Shown here one piece after another: positions 42,687 to 51,308 of a stretch of 64,000 bases of DNA. The notes under the pieces were generated by a model. That model was not told the DNA's origin and made no database searches. It was given only the letters and a program-made list of their open reading frames with translations. Both the position numbers and the translations under genes were made by a program. Origin of the DNA: Arthrobacter sp. StoSoilA2 (GTDB lineage Bacteria > Actinomycetota > Actinomycetes > Actinomycetales > Micrococcaceae); NCBI RefSeq assembly GCF_019977195.1, contig NZ_AP024643.1:1736001-1800000 (forward strand). Reading direction: 5' to 3'. Positions within the stretch are counted from its first letter, which is position 1. Every line of letters begins with the position of its first letter.

Positions 42687-43046
42687 ATGTCCGCAATCTC
42701 TACGTTCCACGAATTCCGCAACACTCCGGCTCCTGCGCGTCTCCGGCTTACCCAACGCGGCAGGATCGTCTTCTTTGGAATTCCCGTCATGCTGCTCCTT
42801 GCCGCGCTGCTGAGCCTTGCCGGCTTCATCAACTCCCCGGCCAAAGCTTCTGATTCCCAAGCCCAGCTGCAGCCGCCGGTGGCAGTTACGGTTACCGTCC
42901 AGCCAGGGCAGTCCCTGTGGGGCATCGCCGGTGCGGCCGCGCCGGAGCGGGACCCCCGTGATGTCATCGCGGAAATCATCCAGTTGAACGATCTCCGCGG
43001 GGGACGCATCCAGCCCGGCCAGCAGCTGTTCGTTCCCGCCAATTGA
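42687..43046 (+). CDS. LysM protein, candidate SOS cell-division inhibitor (YneA/DivS/Rv2719c-like)
   Basis: 119 residues from the ATG at 42687 after AGAAGGG. One membrane helix (IVFFGIPVMLLLAALLSLAG) is followed by a short linker and a LysM domain (VTVQPGQSLWGIAGAAAP...IIQLNDLRGGRIQPGQQLFVP). The divergent placement beside lexA and the shared LexA box match the SOS division suppressors of Bacillus, Corynebacterium and Mycobacterium. Role inferred from context and layout. Confidence 0.85.
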   Translation: MSAISTFHEFRNTPAPARLRLTQRGRIVFFGIPVMLLLAALLSLAGFINSPAKASDSQAQLQPPVAVTVTVQPGQSLWGIAGAAAPERDPRDVIAEIIQLNDLRGGRIQPGQQLFVPAN

Positions 43047-43110
43047 GCGGCCAGGGGCGAGGGGCCAGCGTCTCTGGCGTCACAGTTACTCCGCAGTCGC
43101 ACCGGCACCT

Positions 43111-43116
43111 TAAACT
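43111..43116 (+). promoter_or_regulatory. -10 box of leaderless hisC
   Basis: TAAACT, 6 nt, then GTG at 43123. This is the only clear promoter of the hisC-hisB-hisH-hisA run; no attenuator peptide rich in His is seen. Confidence 0.6.
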
Positions 43117-43122
43117 GTCTTG

Positions 43123-44241
43123 GTGAGTGACCAGCTTGAGCGACTTGACCGACTTCCCCTTCGGACCAACCTGCGTGGATTGAGCCCTTATGGCGCGCCG
43201 CAGCTTGACGTCCCCATTTTGCTCAACGTCAACGAGAACACCCATGGCGTGCCGGCAGATGTGCAAGCGGCGATTACCCAGGCTGTTGCCGCCGCGGCCA
43301 CTGGCCTGAACCGGTACCCTGACCGCGAATTCACGGAACTCCGTGAATCCCTTGCCGATTACCTCGGACACGGGCTTTCCGCGGAGAATATCTGGGCAGC
43401 CAACGGCTCCAACGAGGTCCTCCAGCAGATTTTGCAGGCCTTTGGAGGTCCGGGGCGTAAGGCGCTGGGATTCCCTCCCACGTATTCCATGTACCCGTTG
43501 CTTGCCAGTGGCACGGACACTGAGTATGTCCGTGGGGTGCGGGCTGATGACTATGGCCTGGATGCGGCTTCTGCGGCTGCCCAGGTGCGGGAGACCGGCG
43601 CAAATATCGTCTTCCTGTGCTCGCCGAACAACCCCACGGGAACGGGACTGGGCCTGGACGTGGTCGAAGCCGTCTACGAAGCCGGCGAGGCCAGCCAGGC
43701 AATCGTCATCGTGGACGAGGCTTATCACGAGTTCGCGCACGACAACACCCCGAGCGCACTGACGCTGCTTCCCGGGCGGGAGCGTTTGATCGTCTCGCGC
43801 ACCATGAGCAAGGCCTTTGCCTTGGCAGGTGCCCGGTTGGGCTACATGGCTGCCGCGCCTGAGGTCACCGATGCCATCAGGCTCGTTCGGCTGCCCTACC
43901 ACCTTTCAGCCGTCACACAAGCCACGGCTCTGGCCGCCCTGAACCACCGCGAAGCGCTCATGGCCGACGTCGAAGACATCAAAGTCCAGCGGGACCGCAT
44001 TGTGACCGAGCTCCTCCGAATGGGACTCAAGCCTGCGGCCTCGGACTCAAACTACGTGTTCTTCGGTGGGCTTTCGAACCCGCACGCAGTCTGGCAGGGC
44101 TTGCTGGATGCGGGAGTCCTGATCCGCGACGTCGGTATTCCAGGGCACCTGCGGGTGACTGCGGGAACAGAAAAGGAAACAACGGCCTTCCTGGAGGCCC
44201 TGGAAGCCCTTCTGGACAGCGCTGCGTCCCAGCCCAACTAA
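43123..44241 (+). CDS. hisC: Histidinol-phosphate aminotransferase
   Basis: PLP enzyme of histidine synthesis. 372 residues from GTG. LLNVNENTHG, AANGSNEVLQQ, SPNNPTGTG, the Schiff-base Lys in SRTMSKAFALAGARLGY, and HLRVTAGT. First gene of the histidine operon; hisB follows after 46 nt. Confidence 0.95.
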   Translation: MSDQLERLDRLPLRTNLRGLSPYGAPQLDVPILLNVNENTHGVPADVQAAITQAVAAAATGLNRYPDREFTELRESLADYLGHGLSAENIWAANGSNEVLQQILQAFGGPGRKALGFPPTYSMYPLLASGTDTEYVRGVRADDYGLDAASAAAQVRETGANIVFLCSPNNPTGTGLGLDVVEAVYEAGEASQAIVIVDEAYHEFAHDNTPSALTLLPGRERLIVSRTMSKAFALAGARLGYMAAAPEVTDAIRLVRLPYHLSAVTQATALAALNHREALMADVEDIKVQRDRIVTELLRMGLKPAASDSNYVFFGGLSNPHAVWQGLLDAGVLIRDVGIPGHLRVTAGTEKETTAFLEALEALLDSAASQPN

Positions 44242-44287
44242 ACTTGTCAATAGACCCACCCCATTCTTCGTGTATAAGGACGTCCCA

Positions 44288-44914
44288 ATGAGCGAAACCG
44301 GCGCCAAGCCGTCCGCTGACCGCACTGCGCGCATGGAGCGCACCACCAGCGAATCCTCCGTCCTGGTGGAGATCAACCTGGATGGCACCGGTGTCTCGGA
44401 CATCAGCACCACGGTTCCCTTTTATGACCACATGCTGACGGCGTTGTGCAAGCACTCCCTGATTGACATGACCGTCAAGGCCACGGGTGACACCCACATT
44501 GATGCCCACCACACGGTGGAGGATGTGGCCATTGCCTTTGGTGAGGTTTTGCGTACTGCCCTGGGCAACAAAGCCGGAATCCGCCGCTTCGGCGAAGCAA
44601 CGGTTCCTCTGGACGAGGCCTTGGCGCACGCTGTCGTGGATGTTTCGGGACGCCCGTATCTGGTGCACGGAGGAGAACCTGCAGGGCAGGAGTACCACCT
44701 GATCGGTGGCCACTTCACAGGCTCGCTGACCCGTCACGTCTTTGAGGCCATCACGTTGCACGCCGGTATCTGCCTGCACATGAACGTCCTCGCAGGCCGG
44801 GATCCCCACCACATCGTCGAGGCCCAGTTCAAAGCCTTTGCCCGGGCTCTTCGTTCTGCAGTGGAGTCGGATCCCCGCGTGGAGGGCATTCCATCCACCA
44901 AGGGGGCGCTATGA
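44288..44914 (+). CDS. hisB: Imidazoleglycerol-phosphate dehydratase
   Basis: Manganese enzyme of histidine synthesis. 208 residues. Metal-binding repeats DTHIDAHHTVEDVAI and GRDPHHIVEAQFKAFARAL, plus PFYDHML. Only the dehydratase domain, without phosphatase, as usual outside enterobacteria. ATG after AAGGA; the stop overlaps hisH by ATGA. Confidence 0.97.
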   Translation: MSETGAKPSADRTARMERTTSESSVLVEINLDGTGVSDISTTVPFYDHMLTALCKHSLIDMTVKATGDTHIDAHHTVEDVAIAFGEVLRTALGNKAGIRRFGEATVPLDEALAHAVVDVSGRPYLVHGGEPAGQEYHLIGGHFTGSLTRHVFEAITLHAGICLHMNVLAGRDPHHIVEAQFKAFARALRSAVESDPRVEGIPSTKGAL

Positions 44915-45672
44915 GCGGGCAAATCCTGAAGGACGGTGCGGTTATTGACGCTTCGGCTACCGTCAAGCCGGAGTCTCCCGAAGGCAAGCCCACGGTTACG
45001 GTGCTGGATTACGGTTCAGGCAACGTCCGTTCGGCTGTTCGCGCCCTTGAGCGTGCAGGCGCCCAGGTGGTTCTTAGCTCCAAGCCTGAGGACGTACTGA
45101 ATGCCGACGGGCTGCTGGTCCCCGGCGTGGGTGCCTTTGAAACGGTGATGAGGGAACTCAAGGCCGTCGATGCCATCCGCATGATTGGCCGCCGCGTCGC
45201 GGGTGGACGGCCTGTCCTGGCGATCTGCGTTGGGTTGCAGGTCCTCTTCGAGGCCGGAGTCGAACACGGAACCGAGTCCGAGGGGATGGCCGAATGGCCG
45301 GGCAAAGTTGAGCTCCTTCCCGCCCCCGTGGTTCCCCACATGGGTTGGAACACGGTGGACGTGCCTGAAGGATCCAAGCTATTCGCGGGCGTCGAACAGG
45401 AACGTTTCTACTTCGTGCACTCATACGGCGTGCAGGAGTGGAACTTCGACGTCGTCCAGCCCCGGATGGCTCCACCTTTGGTGACGTGGTCCGAGCACGG
45501 AGCCCCCTTTATCGCTGCTGTTGAAAATGGCCCCCTGTGCGCCACCCAATTCCACCCCGAGAAATCCGGAGATGCCGGGGCACGCCTCCTGCGCAACTGG
45601 GTGGACGGGCTTCGCAAACCTGAAGCCAAGGTGGCACAAGGTCCGGCAGCGGACGATCGTGGTGCAGCCTAA
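44911..45672 (+). CDS. hisH: Imidazole glycerol phosphate synthase, glutaminase subunit
   Basis: Class I glutamine amidotransferase feeding ammonia to HisF. 253 residues. Oxyanion region VLDYGSGNVRS, nucleophile Cys in LAICVGLQVLF, and the His-Glu pair in ATQFHPEKSG. About 28 extra N-terminal residues precede the fold. hisF is not in the window. Confidence 0.96.
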   Translation: MSGQILKDGAVIDASATVKPESPEGKPTVTVLDYGSGNVRSAVRALERAGAQVVLSSKPEDVLNADGLLVPGVGAFETVMRELKAVDAIRMIGRRVAGGRPVLAICVGLQVLFEAGVEHGTESEGMAEWPGKVELLPAPVVPHMGWNTVDVPEGSKLFAGVEQERFYFVHSYGVQEWNFDVVQPRMAPPLVTWSEHGAPFIAAVENGPLCATQFHPEKSGDAGARLLRNWVDGLRKPEAKVAQGPAADDRGAA

Positions 45673-45831
45673 GTGTGGTCGGTAGTGCTTATGGGCCTTG
45701 CCGGCGTGCTGGTGGGTGGAGGTATCTCCTTCCACCAGCAGAAGAAGCCACTGTGGGTTTCCGTTTCCTTTTATGTGCTGGCGGGGATGTCCCTGCTTGC
45801 CGCCTATCTCCTGACGCTGCCGGGCAACTGA
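45673..45831 (+). CDS. 52-residue membrane protein between hisH and hisA
   Basis: Starts at the GTG immediately after the hisH stop and ends TLPGN. Two hydrophobic helices flank a short polar turn (FHQQKKPLW), a hairpin topology. Codon use is typical of the genome and the frame fills the gap to hisA, so it is probably real and coupled to hisH. Function unknown. Confidence 0.65.
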   Translation: MWSVVLMGLAGVLVGGGISFHQQKKPLWVSVSFYVLAGMSLLAAYLLTLPGN

Positions 45832-45865
45832 ACGCCTCGCGTCCCCATCAACTCCTAGGACACAC

Positions 45866-46609
45866 ATGACCACCTCTGCCCAGTCCGTTCTGGAACTCCT
45901 CCCCGCCGTCGACATCGTTGATGGCCAGGCAGTCCGCCTGCTGCAAGGCGAGGCAGGCTCGGAAACCAGCTACGGTACGCCTCTGGAAGCTGCCTTGAAC
46001 TGGCAGAACGCCGGTGCTGAGTGGGTGCACATGGTGGACCTCGACGCCGCTTTTGGCCGTGGCAACAACGCGGACCTCATCAGCGAGGTCGTCTCCCAGC
46101 TCAACGTAAAGGTTGAGTTGTCCGGCGGTCTGAGGGATGACGAGTCGCTGGAACGCGCCCTGGATTTGGGCGTGGAGCGGGTAAACCTCGGTACGGCAGC
46201 ACTGGAGAACCCTGAGTGGACACGGCGTGCCATTGACCGCTTCGGTGACAAGATCGCCGTCGGCCTCGATGTCCGTGGTACCACCCTGGCTGGTCGCGGC
46301 TGGACCAAAGAAGGCGGCGACCTCTGGGAAGTTCTTGTCCGCCTGGAGGACGCTGGCTGCGCACGCTACGTGGTCACCGACGTCACCAAAGACGGAACGC
46401 TGCAGGGCCCGAACGTTGATTTGCTGCGCCAGATGGTGCAGAAAACGGGTAAGCCCGTGGTGGCTTCAGGCGGTATCTCCAGCCTTGAGGATCTTCGCGT
46501 GCTCCGCGAACTCGTGCCCTTGGGCGTCGAGGGTGCCATTGTTGGCAAGGCCCTTTATGCAGGTGCTTTCACTCTGCCCGAAGCCCTGGATGTAGCCGGT
46601 CGCCGCTGA
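45866..46609 (+). CDS. priA: Phosphoribosyl isomerase A (HisA/PriA)
   Basis: TIM-barrel isomerase of histidine synthesis; in actinobacteria the same protein usually also performs the TrpF step of tryptophan synthesis. 247 residues. LLPAVDIVDGQAVRL with the first catalytic Asp, ELSGGLRDDESLERAL, the second Asp in VTDVTKDGTLQGPN, and VVASGGISSLEDL. Dual function is inferred from the group. Confidence 0.94.
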   Translation: MTTSAQSVLELLPAVDIVDGQAVRLLQGEAGSETSYGTPLEAALNWQNAGAEWVHMVDLDAAFGRGNNADLISEVVSQLNVKVELSGGLRDDESLERALDLGVERVNLGTAALENPEWTRRAIDRFGDKIAVGLDVRGTTLAGRGWTKEGGDLWEVLVRLEDAGCARYVVTDVTKDGTLQGPNVDLLRQMVQKTGKPVVASGGISSLEDLRVLRELVPLGVEGAIVGKALYAGAFTLPEALDVAGRR

Positions 46610-47538
46610 TGGCTGCTTCACGTCCCACAGATTCCGGCCCGGAGAACCACCCGGGCAACCGCGATGCCGGACGACGCGAACTTCCGGGCCACATTGCTGC
46701 TGCCTTGGCTGGCGCCGGGGGAGCCACCGACTCCGCGGGGCAACCTTGGGAAGGCCGGAGCCTGAGTGGTGACGATGCCAGGATCCACAATTTCGAAGAC
46801 GACGACGGCACGGCTGATGCCGGTTACCTCGCGGCCGTTGCTGCACTGCTGAACGGTACGGGCAGTGAGGCAGACGTCCTGGCTTCACTCGCTACCGCCA
46901 GGGTCTTTGTTCCCGTGATAGCCCAGCTCGCCGAGGAAGCCGAAGGCGTTGGCGGGCTGCACGCGGACAAGCAGGCGGATATGGCATTAGTCACACTTAA
47001 GGCGCCTGATGGCCGGAAGGCAATGCCGGTCTTCACCACGGCCGCCGCTCTTGAATCGTGGCATGCAGAGGCCCGGCCCGTAGCTGTTTATGCGGCAAGG
47101 GCGGCCCTTTCGGCCGTTTCCGAAGGCGCTCAATTGCTGGTGTTGGACCCCGGTTCAACGTTCACTTTCGTGGTTCGGCGGCCAGCCATGTGGGCGTTGG
47201 CTCAGCAGCGGGACTGGACGCCGTCATACCTTGATGATCAACTGGAGTTTGCTCTCGCTTCACAGGCCGAGTCGTTTCCGGCGGTGCGCCGGCTCGAAAC
47301 ACAGGCCGGTGGTGGCGTCGCCTCCCTGACTGCGGACGGCCGCACGGTCCCGGGCGGAGGCGCTGGCCCGGAACTGCGGATAGTGCTGTTCCTTGAGGAC
47401 GGACTCGACGCCGCTGCCGTCCAATCGCTGGTGGCTGACCTGAACGAGGCGTGGGCGCAGCTGGAATCCTTTGCCGAGGGCGTCGATTCCATTGAAGTAA
47501 AACTGCAACGTGCGGCGCAGGAGCCTGGGCGGCACTAA
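46609..47538 (+). CDS. SseB family protein
   Basis: 309 residues starting on the last base of the hisA stop (TGATG). A Gly/Asp-rich first 60 residues is followed by the SseB pattern ATARVFVPVIAQ, MALVTLKAPDGRKAMPVFTTAAALESWHAEARPV and LLVLDPGSTFTFVVRRPAMWAL. No catalytic residues are known for the family. The neighbouring hisA and this gene are a conserved pair. Confidence 0.82.
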   Translation: MAASRPTDSGPENHPGNRDAGRRELPGHIAAALAGAGGATDSAGQPWEGRSLSGDDARIHNFEDDDGTADAGYLAAVAALLNGTGSEADVLASLATARVFVPVIAQLAEEAEGVGGLHADKQADMALVTLKAPDGRKAMPVFTTAAALESWHAEARPVAVYAARAALSAVSEGAQLLVLDPGSTFTFVVRRPAMWALAQQRDWTPSYLDDQLEFALASQAESFPAVRRLETQAGGGVASLTADGRTVPGGGAGPELRIVLFLEDGLDAAAVQSLVADLNEAWAQLESFAEGVDSIEVKLQRAAQEPGRH

Positions 47539-47591
47539 CGGCAGTACCCGTCCACCGGGGACTGCCCCGGGGGAACAAGAGGAATTAGCCC

Positions 47592-48896
47592 GTGAACTTC
47601 GCTCTCTACAAGGAGATGCTTTCCATCCGCCCTGTCCGGCGGCTCCTGCTGGTGGGCATGGTCGCCCGTATTCCGCATTCAGCGGCTGGCGTGCTCCTGA
47701 CGCTGCACATTGTCCTGTCGCTGGGGCAGGGCTACGCCGCCGCGGGCGCTGCTGCCGCCGTCATGACCATAGGTATTGCCTTGGGGGCGCCTTGGCGTGG
47801 TCGGCGCGTTGACATGGTGGGCCTGCGTAAGGCGCTGATCCCTTCCGTCATCTCGGAAACAGTGATCTGGTCTCTTGTTCCGCATGTCCCGTACGCCTGG
47901 CTGCTTCCCTTGGTCTTCGTGGGGGGCTTGTTCACATTGCCTATCTTCAGCGTGGTGCGTCAATCGTTGGGCGTCATGGTGGACGGAGACCAGCGACGCT
48001 CCGCGTTTGCGCTTGATTCCATCGCCACTGAGCTCGTGTTCATGATAGGTCCCGCTGTTGGCGCGATCGTCGCAACGAGCGGCTTCTCGGCCGTGGGACT
48101 TACCGCGGTGGGCATCTCTGTCTCCGTGGCCGGCCTGTTCTTGATCTGGTTCAACCCTCCGACCCGCAGTGATGCCAAGTGCACTCCGGAGGAATCCGCG
48201 GCACGGGCCGCTGCGGACCTTGCCGCCGCCGAGGCAGCCATGGTCGCCTCCGCACCGGGCCACGTGCAGGAGGCGGCGTCTGAAATGGCACCGGCAGCCA
48301 TCTCCCGTACAGCCGGACTTCGGAACCGCGTGGCCCGCAATTTCACCTGGTTTACGGTTTCCGTTGCAGCGCTTTTCGCCGTAGCTGCGGGATCGGGGAT
48401 GGTACTTAGCGGTTCGGACGTCAGCATTGTTGGCCTGTTGGAGCGCGGCGGACACCAGAACGAGATTGGCATCGTCTTCTTTTTCTGGTGTGCGGCATCG
48501 GTTGTGGGCGGCCTCATCTACGGTGCCATGAATCGTCCGGTCTCTCCCATGCTGCTGTTGTTGGGCATGGCCGCGCTCACCATCCCAATGGGTTTCGCAC
48601 ACGATACCTGGACGCTGGCGGTGCTCTCGATTCTCCCCGGCCTTCTTTGCGCTCCAGTGCTGTCTGCGTCATCGGAGAAGGTGGCGGACCTTGTCGATGA
48701 GGAACGCCGCGGCGAGGCCATGGGGTGGTACGGATCCGCGCTGACGGCCGGGATTGCGTTCGGCGCACCCCTTGCCGGGATATTTATTGACCATGTAGGG
48801 CCGTCCGGAGGTTTTGCTTCCGTCGGCTTCGCCGGAGTCGTACTCTGCATCGCGGGCTTCGCCCTCATGTCCCGGCGCCGCCGCGCCCGGGTGTAG
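47592..48896 (+). CDS. MFS transporter
   Basis: 434 residues, about 12 helices with a long central loop (about 195-240, Ala/Glu-rich). The intracellular loop 2-3 reads GAPWRGRRVDMVGLRKAL. GTG start. Substrate not deducible. Its stop codon lies in a tandem repeat and a strong terminator follows. Confidence 0.87.
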   Translation: MNFALYKEMLSIRPVRRLLLVGMVARIPHSAAGVLLTLHIVLSLGQGYAAAGAAAAVMTIGIALGAPWRGRRVDMVGLRKALIPSVISETVIWSLVPHVPYAWLLPLVFVGGLFTLPIFSVVRQSLGVMVDGDQRRSAFALDSIATELVFMIGPAVGAIVATSGFSAVGLTAVGISVSVAGLFLIWFNPPTRSDAKCTPEESAARAAADLAAAEAAMVASAPGHVQEAASEMAPAAISRTAGLRNRVARNFTWFTVSVAALFAVAAGSGMVLSGSDVSIVGLLERGGHQNEIGIVFFFWCAASVVGGLIYGAMNRPVSPMLLLLGMAALTIPMGFAHDTWTLAVLSILPGLLCAPVLSASSEKVADLVDEERRGEAMGWYGSALTAGIAFGAPLAGIFIDHVGPSGGFASVGFAGVVLCIAGFALMSRRRRARV

Positions 48897-48951
48897 CTCC
48901 AGCATTGCCAGGGTCTAGCTCCTGTATTGCCAGGTGTAGCTCCAGCATCGC
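48894..48951 (+). repeat. 21-22-nt tandem repeat across the MFS stop codon
   Basis: Three near copies of TAGCTCCAGCATTGCCAGG start at 48894, 48916 and 48937; the last is cut short. The first begins with the TAG stop of the MFS gene. Confidence 0.85.
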
Positions 48952-48993
48952 TAAATGTTCGCCGTAATCCCTGTGTCGGCGGCATTAACGACG

Positions 48994-49029
48994 ACGGCGG
49001 CCCGGCCACATATGTGGTCGGGCCGCCGT
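48994..49029. terminator. Bidirectional terminator between MFS and DUF1844 genes
   Basis: An 18-bp almost perfect stem (ACGGCGGCCCGGCCACAT with one G-U pair) centred between the two convergent genes. Confidence 0.82.
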
Positions 49030-49054
49030 TGTAGGTACTTTGGGCAGTTCCTGG

Positions 49055-49471
49055 CTAGTTCACCGGCCCGGTGAACTTCTCACCCGGGCCTTTGCCTGGC
49101 GCGTCAGGGATAAGGGAAGCTTCGCGGAATGCCAACTGGAGGGAGCGCAGTCCATCACGCAAGGGCCCGGCATGCTGCGAACCGATTTCGGGGGCGGCCG
49201 CCGTTACGAGGCCGGCCAATGCAGTGATGAGCTTGCGGGCCTCGTCAAGGTCTTTGAGGTCTTCTGCGTTGGGGTCATCGGCGAGGCCGACCTTCACAGC
49301 GGCGGCGCTCATCAGGTGGACCGCGCCGGTGGTGATGACTTCTACAGCCGGAACTTCCGCGATGTCACGGATCTGCTGGGAGACCCCGGAATCGGCCGCG
49401 GGGGCCGCAGCTGTGGTTGTGTCGGCGTCCTTGGAGTAGGAATTGCGCGAATTGCTGTCTTCAGTGCTCAT
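49055..49471 (-). CDS. DUF1844 protein
   Basis: 138 residues (MSTEDSNSRNSY). A low-complexity first 40 residues precedes the DUF1844 core: IRDIAEVPAVEVITTGAVHLMSAAAVKVGLADDPNAEDLKDLDEARKLI in outline. Divergent from infC, a position conserved in actinobacteria. Function unknown. Confidence 0.85.
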   Translation of the reverse strand: MSTEDSNSRNSYSKDADTTTAAAPAADSGVSQQIRDIAEVPAVEVITTGAVHLMSAAAVKVGLADDPNAEDLKDLDEARKLITALAGLVTAAAPEIGSQHAGPLRDGLRSLQLAFREASLIPDAPGKGPGEKFTGPVN

Positions 49472-49561
49472 ACTGGTAAGCTTGTCACAGACCGACTGGA
49501 AGTCGTTATTCGCATTAAATGCTCCCGCCCCGTGCAATGTGCGCTTGGCGGGTTATTTCTG

Positions 49562-49567
49562 TAGAAT
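49562..49567 (+). promoter_or_regulatory. Probable -10 of the infC-rpmI-rplT operon
   Basis: TAGAAT with no clear -35. Transcription from about 49574 gives a 237-nt leader before infC. The leader has a hairpin built from GTGCCCCCTT and AAGGGAGCAC (about 49699-49720) and a repeated GAGGCCTTC. Confidence 0.45.
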
Positions 49568-49810
49568 TGATTTTCAGTTTGCAAGCGGAGTTCTCTCCCA
49601 CCCGCGTCAGCCGTTTTCCCTCCGGGGAACAGGATTCCTTCACGGAACAAGAGGTTGCCGGGTACTGGTCGGACACACCGAGGCGTAGCCTCTGGAGTGC
49701 GTGCCCCCTTCAAGGGAGCACACCCGATCCTTGAGGCCTTCGATTGCACCAGCAATTGGAGGCCTTCTCTATTTGCCGGTGAAACTCACCACAACCACAG
49801 GAGCTTTAAC

Positions 49811-50875
49811 ATTAGCGAGCCAAGAATCAATGAGCGTATCCGCGTCCCCGAGGTGCGGCTGGTCGGCCCTGCCGGCGAACAGGTAGGAATCGTCCGCATC
49901 GAGGACGCCCTGCGTCTTGCTGCCGAATCCGATCTCGATCTCGTTGAAGTTGCCCCGCAGGCTAAGCCTCCTGTTTGCAAGTTGATGGACTTCGGCAAGT
50001 ACAAGTACGAAGCTGCCGTGAAGGCGCGTGAGGCCCGCAAGAACCAGACCAACACGGTTCTGAAGGAAATCCGTTTCCGCCTCAAGATCGACAAGCACGA
50101 CTACGAAACCAAGCGCGGACATGCACTTCGCTTCCTCGGCGCCGGTGACAAGGTCAAGGCAATGATCCAGTTCCGCGGCCGCGAACAGCAGCGTCCGGAG
50201 ATGGGCATCCGCCTGCTTCAGAAGTTTGCTGAAGACGTCGCAGAGGTGGGCATTGTTGAGTCCAGCCCACGCATCGATGGCCGCAACATGGTCATGGTGA
50301 TCGGTCCGCTGAAGAACAAGGCCGAAGCCAAGGCTGAAGCCCGGCGTGCAGCCCAGCGTGCAGAAGCCAAGGCCCAGAATGAGGCCAAGGCATCCGGGCG
50401 CGTGGACACGACAGGTGACCAGGCTCCGTTGACGCAGACCTTGGGCGACCTTCTTCCGGCAGGCCTGCTTGCTTCCGAAGAAGAGCCCAAGCAGGAGGCT
50501 GTCGAGGCTCCCGCAGCTGAAACCCCCGTTGCTGAAGAGGCACCGGTTGTTGAAGAAGCCGAGGAAGCGCCCGTAGCTGAAGAAGCTCCCGTAGTCGAGG
50601 AGGCTCCGGTTGTTGAGGAAGCTCCTGTAGTCGAAGAAGCACCCGTGGTTGAGGAAGCCCCGGCTGTGAAGGCTGCACCAGCGGAGAAAGCACCGGCCCC
50701 CAAGGCAGCAGCCCCTGCACCCGCAGCTCCGAAGCCAGCTGTTCCGGCAGCTGCCCCGAAGCCTGCAGTTCCCTCGGCTCCGAAGCCCGTCGCCAAGCCG
50801 GCAGCTCCCAAGCCGGCAGCTCGGCCCGCAGCCCCCAAGGCTGCGCCGAAGCCTGCATCACGCAAGACCAACTAG
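49811..50875 (+). CDS. infC: Translation initiation factor IF-3 with long C-terminal extension, AUU start
   Basis: Binds the 30S subunit and checks start-codon pairing. No ATG, GTG or TTG fits: the family sequence begins at ATT 49811 (ISEPRINERIRVPEVRL), 7 nt after AGGAG, matching the rare start codon by which IF-3 represses itself in other bacteria. 354 residues. The IF-3 domains take about 178 (KLMDFGKYKYE, FRGREQQRPEMG). The other about 175 are first acidic with repeated VVEEAP units, then Pro/Lys/Ala-rich, and likely disordered. Confidence 0.93.
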   Translation: MSEPRINERIRVPEVRLVGPAGEQVGIVRIEDALRLAAESDLDLVEVAPQAKPPVCKLMDFGKYKYEAAVKAREARKNQTNTVLKEIRFRLKIDKHDYETKRGHALRFLGAGDKVKAMIQFRGREQQRPEMGIRLLQKFAEDVAEVGIVESSPRIDGRNMVMVIGPLKNKAEAKAEARRAAQRAEAKAQNEAKASGRVDTTGDQAPLTQTLGDLLPAGLLASEEEPKQEAVEAPAAETPVAEEAPVVEEAEEAPVAEEAPVVEEAPVVEEAPVVEEAPVVEEAPAVKAAPAEKAPAPKAAAPAPAAPKPAVPAAAPKPAVPSAPKPVAKPAAPKPAARPAAPKAAPKPASRKTN

Positions 50876-50994
50876 TTCAACGCCCCGGAGGCCCTGGCCT
50901 CCAACGGCAAGCAACCAGCACGCCAGCCCTTGTAGGCCGGCTGCACGAAAGAACTGCGGACTTTGTCCGTGGATACGTAAGGAGATCGGTTCCC

Positions 50995-51189
50995 ATGCCG
51001 AAGATGAAGACCCACAGCGGTGCTAAGAAGCGCTTCAAGCTGACCGGCACCGGCAAGCTGAAGCGTCAGCAGGCCAACCGCCGCCACTACCTGGAGCACA
51101 AGTCCTCCACACTGACCCGTCGCCTCGCCGGCGACAAGATCGTCTTCAAGGGCGATGCCAAGGTCATCAAGAAGATGCTCGGCGTCTAA
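50995..51189 (+). CDS. rpmI: Ribosomal protein L35 (bL35)
   Basis: 64 residues, basic, standard length: MPKMKTHSGAKKRFKLTGTG and KRQQANRRHYLEHKSS. ATG after AAGGAG. Follows infC after 119 nt with no terminator, in the classic infC-rpmI-rplT order. Confidence 0.98.
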   Translation: MPKMKTHSGAKKRFKLTGTGKLKRQQANRRHYLEHKSSTLTRRLAGDKIVFKGDAKVIKKMLGV

Positions 51190-51308
51190 GTTCCAAGTTC
51201 TTTGGTTGCTGCCATCCGGTAGCGGCCGACTACACCAAAAGCCTTCTCAGGCCGGCCGGGTTTCCGGCAGTAGCAGCTTGGGATAAAGATTTCTGAAGGA
51301 GTACGCAC

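Noticed and set aside
50535..50670. Possible CRISPR-like or satellite repeat in this stretch
   Set aside because: The repeats are in-frame codons for VVEEAP units within infC; there are no unique spacers.
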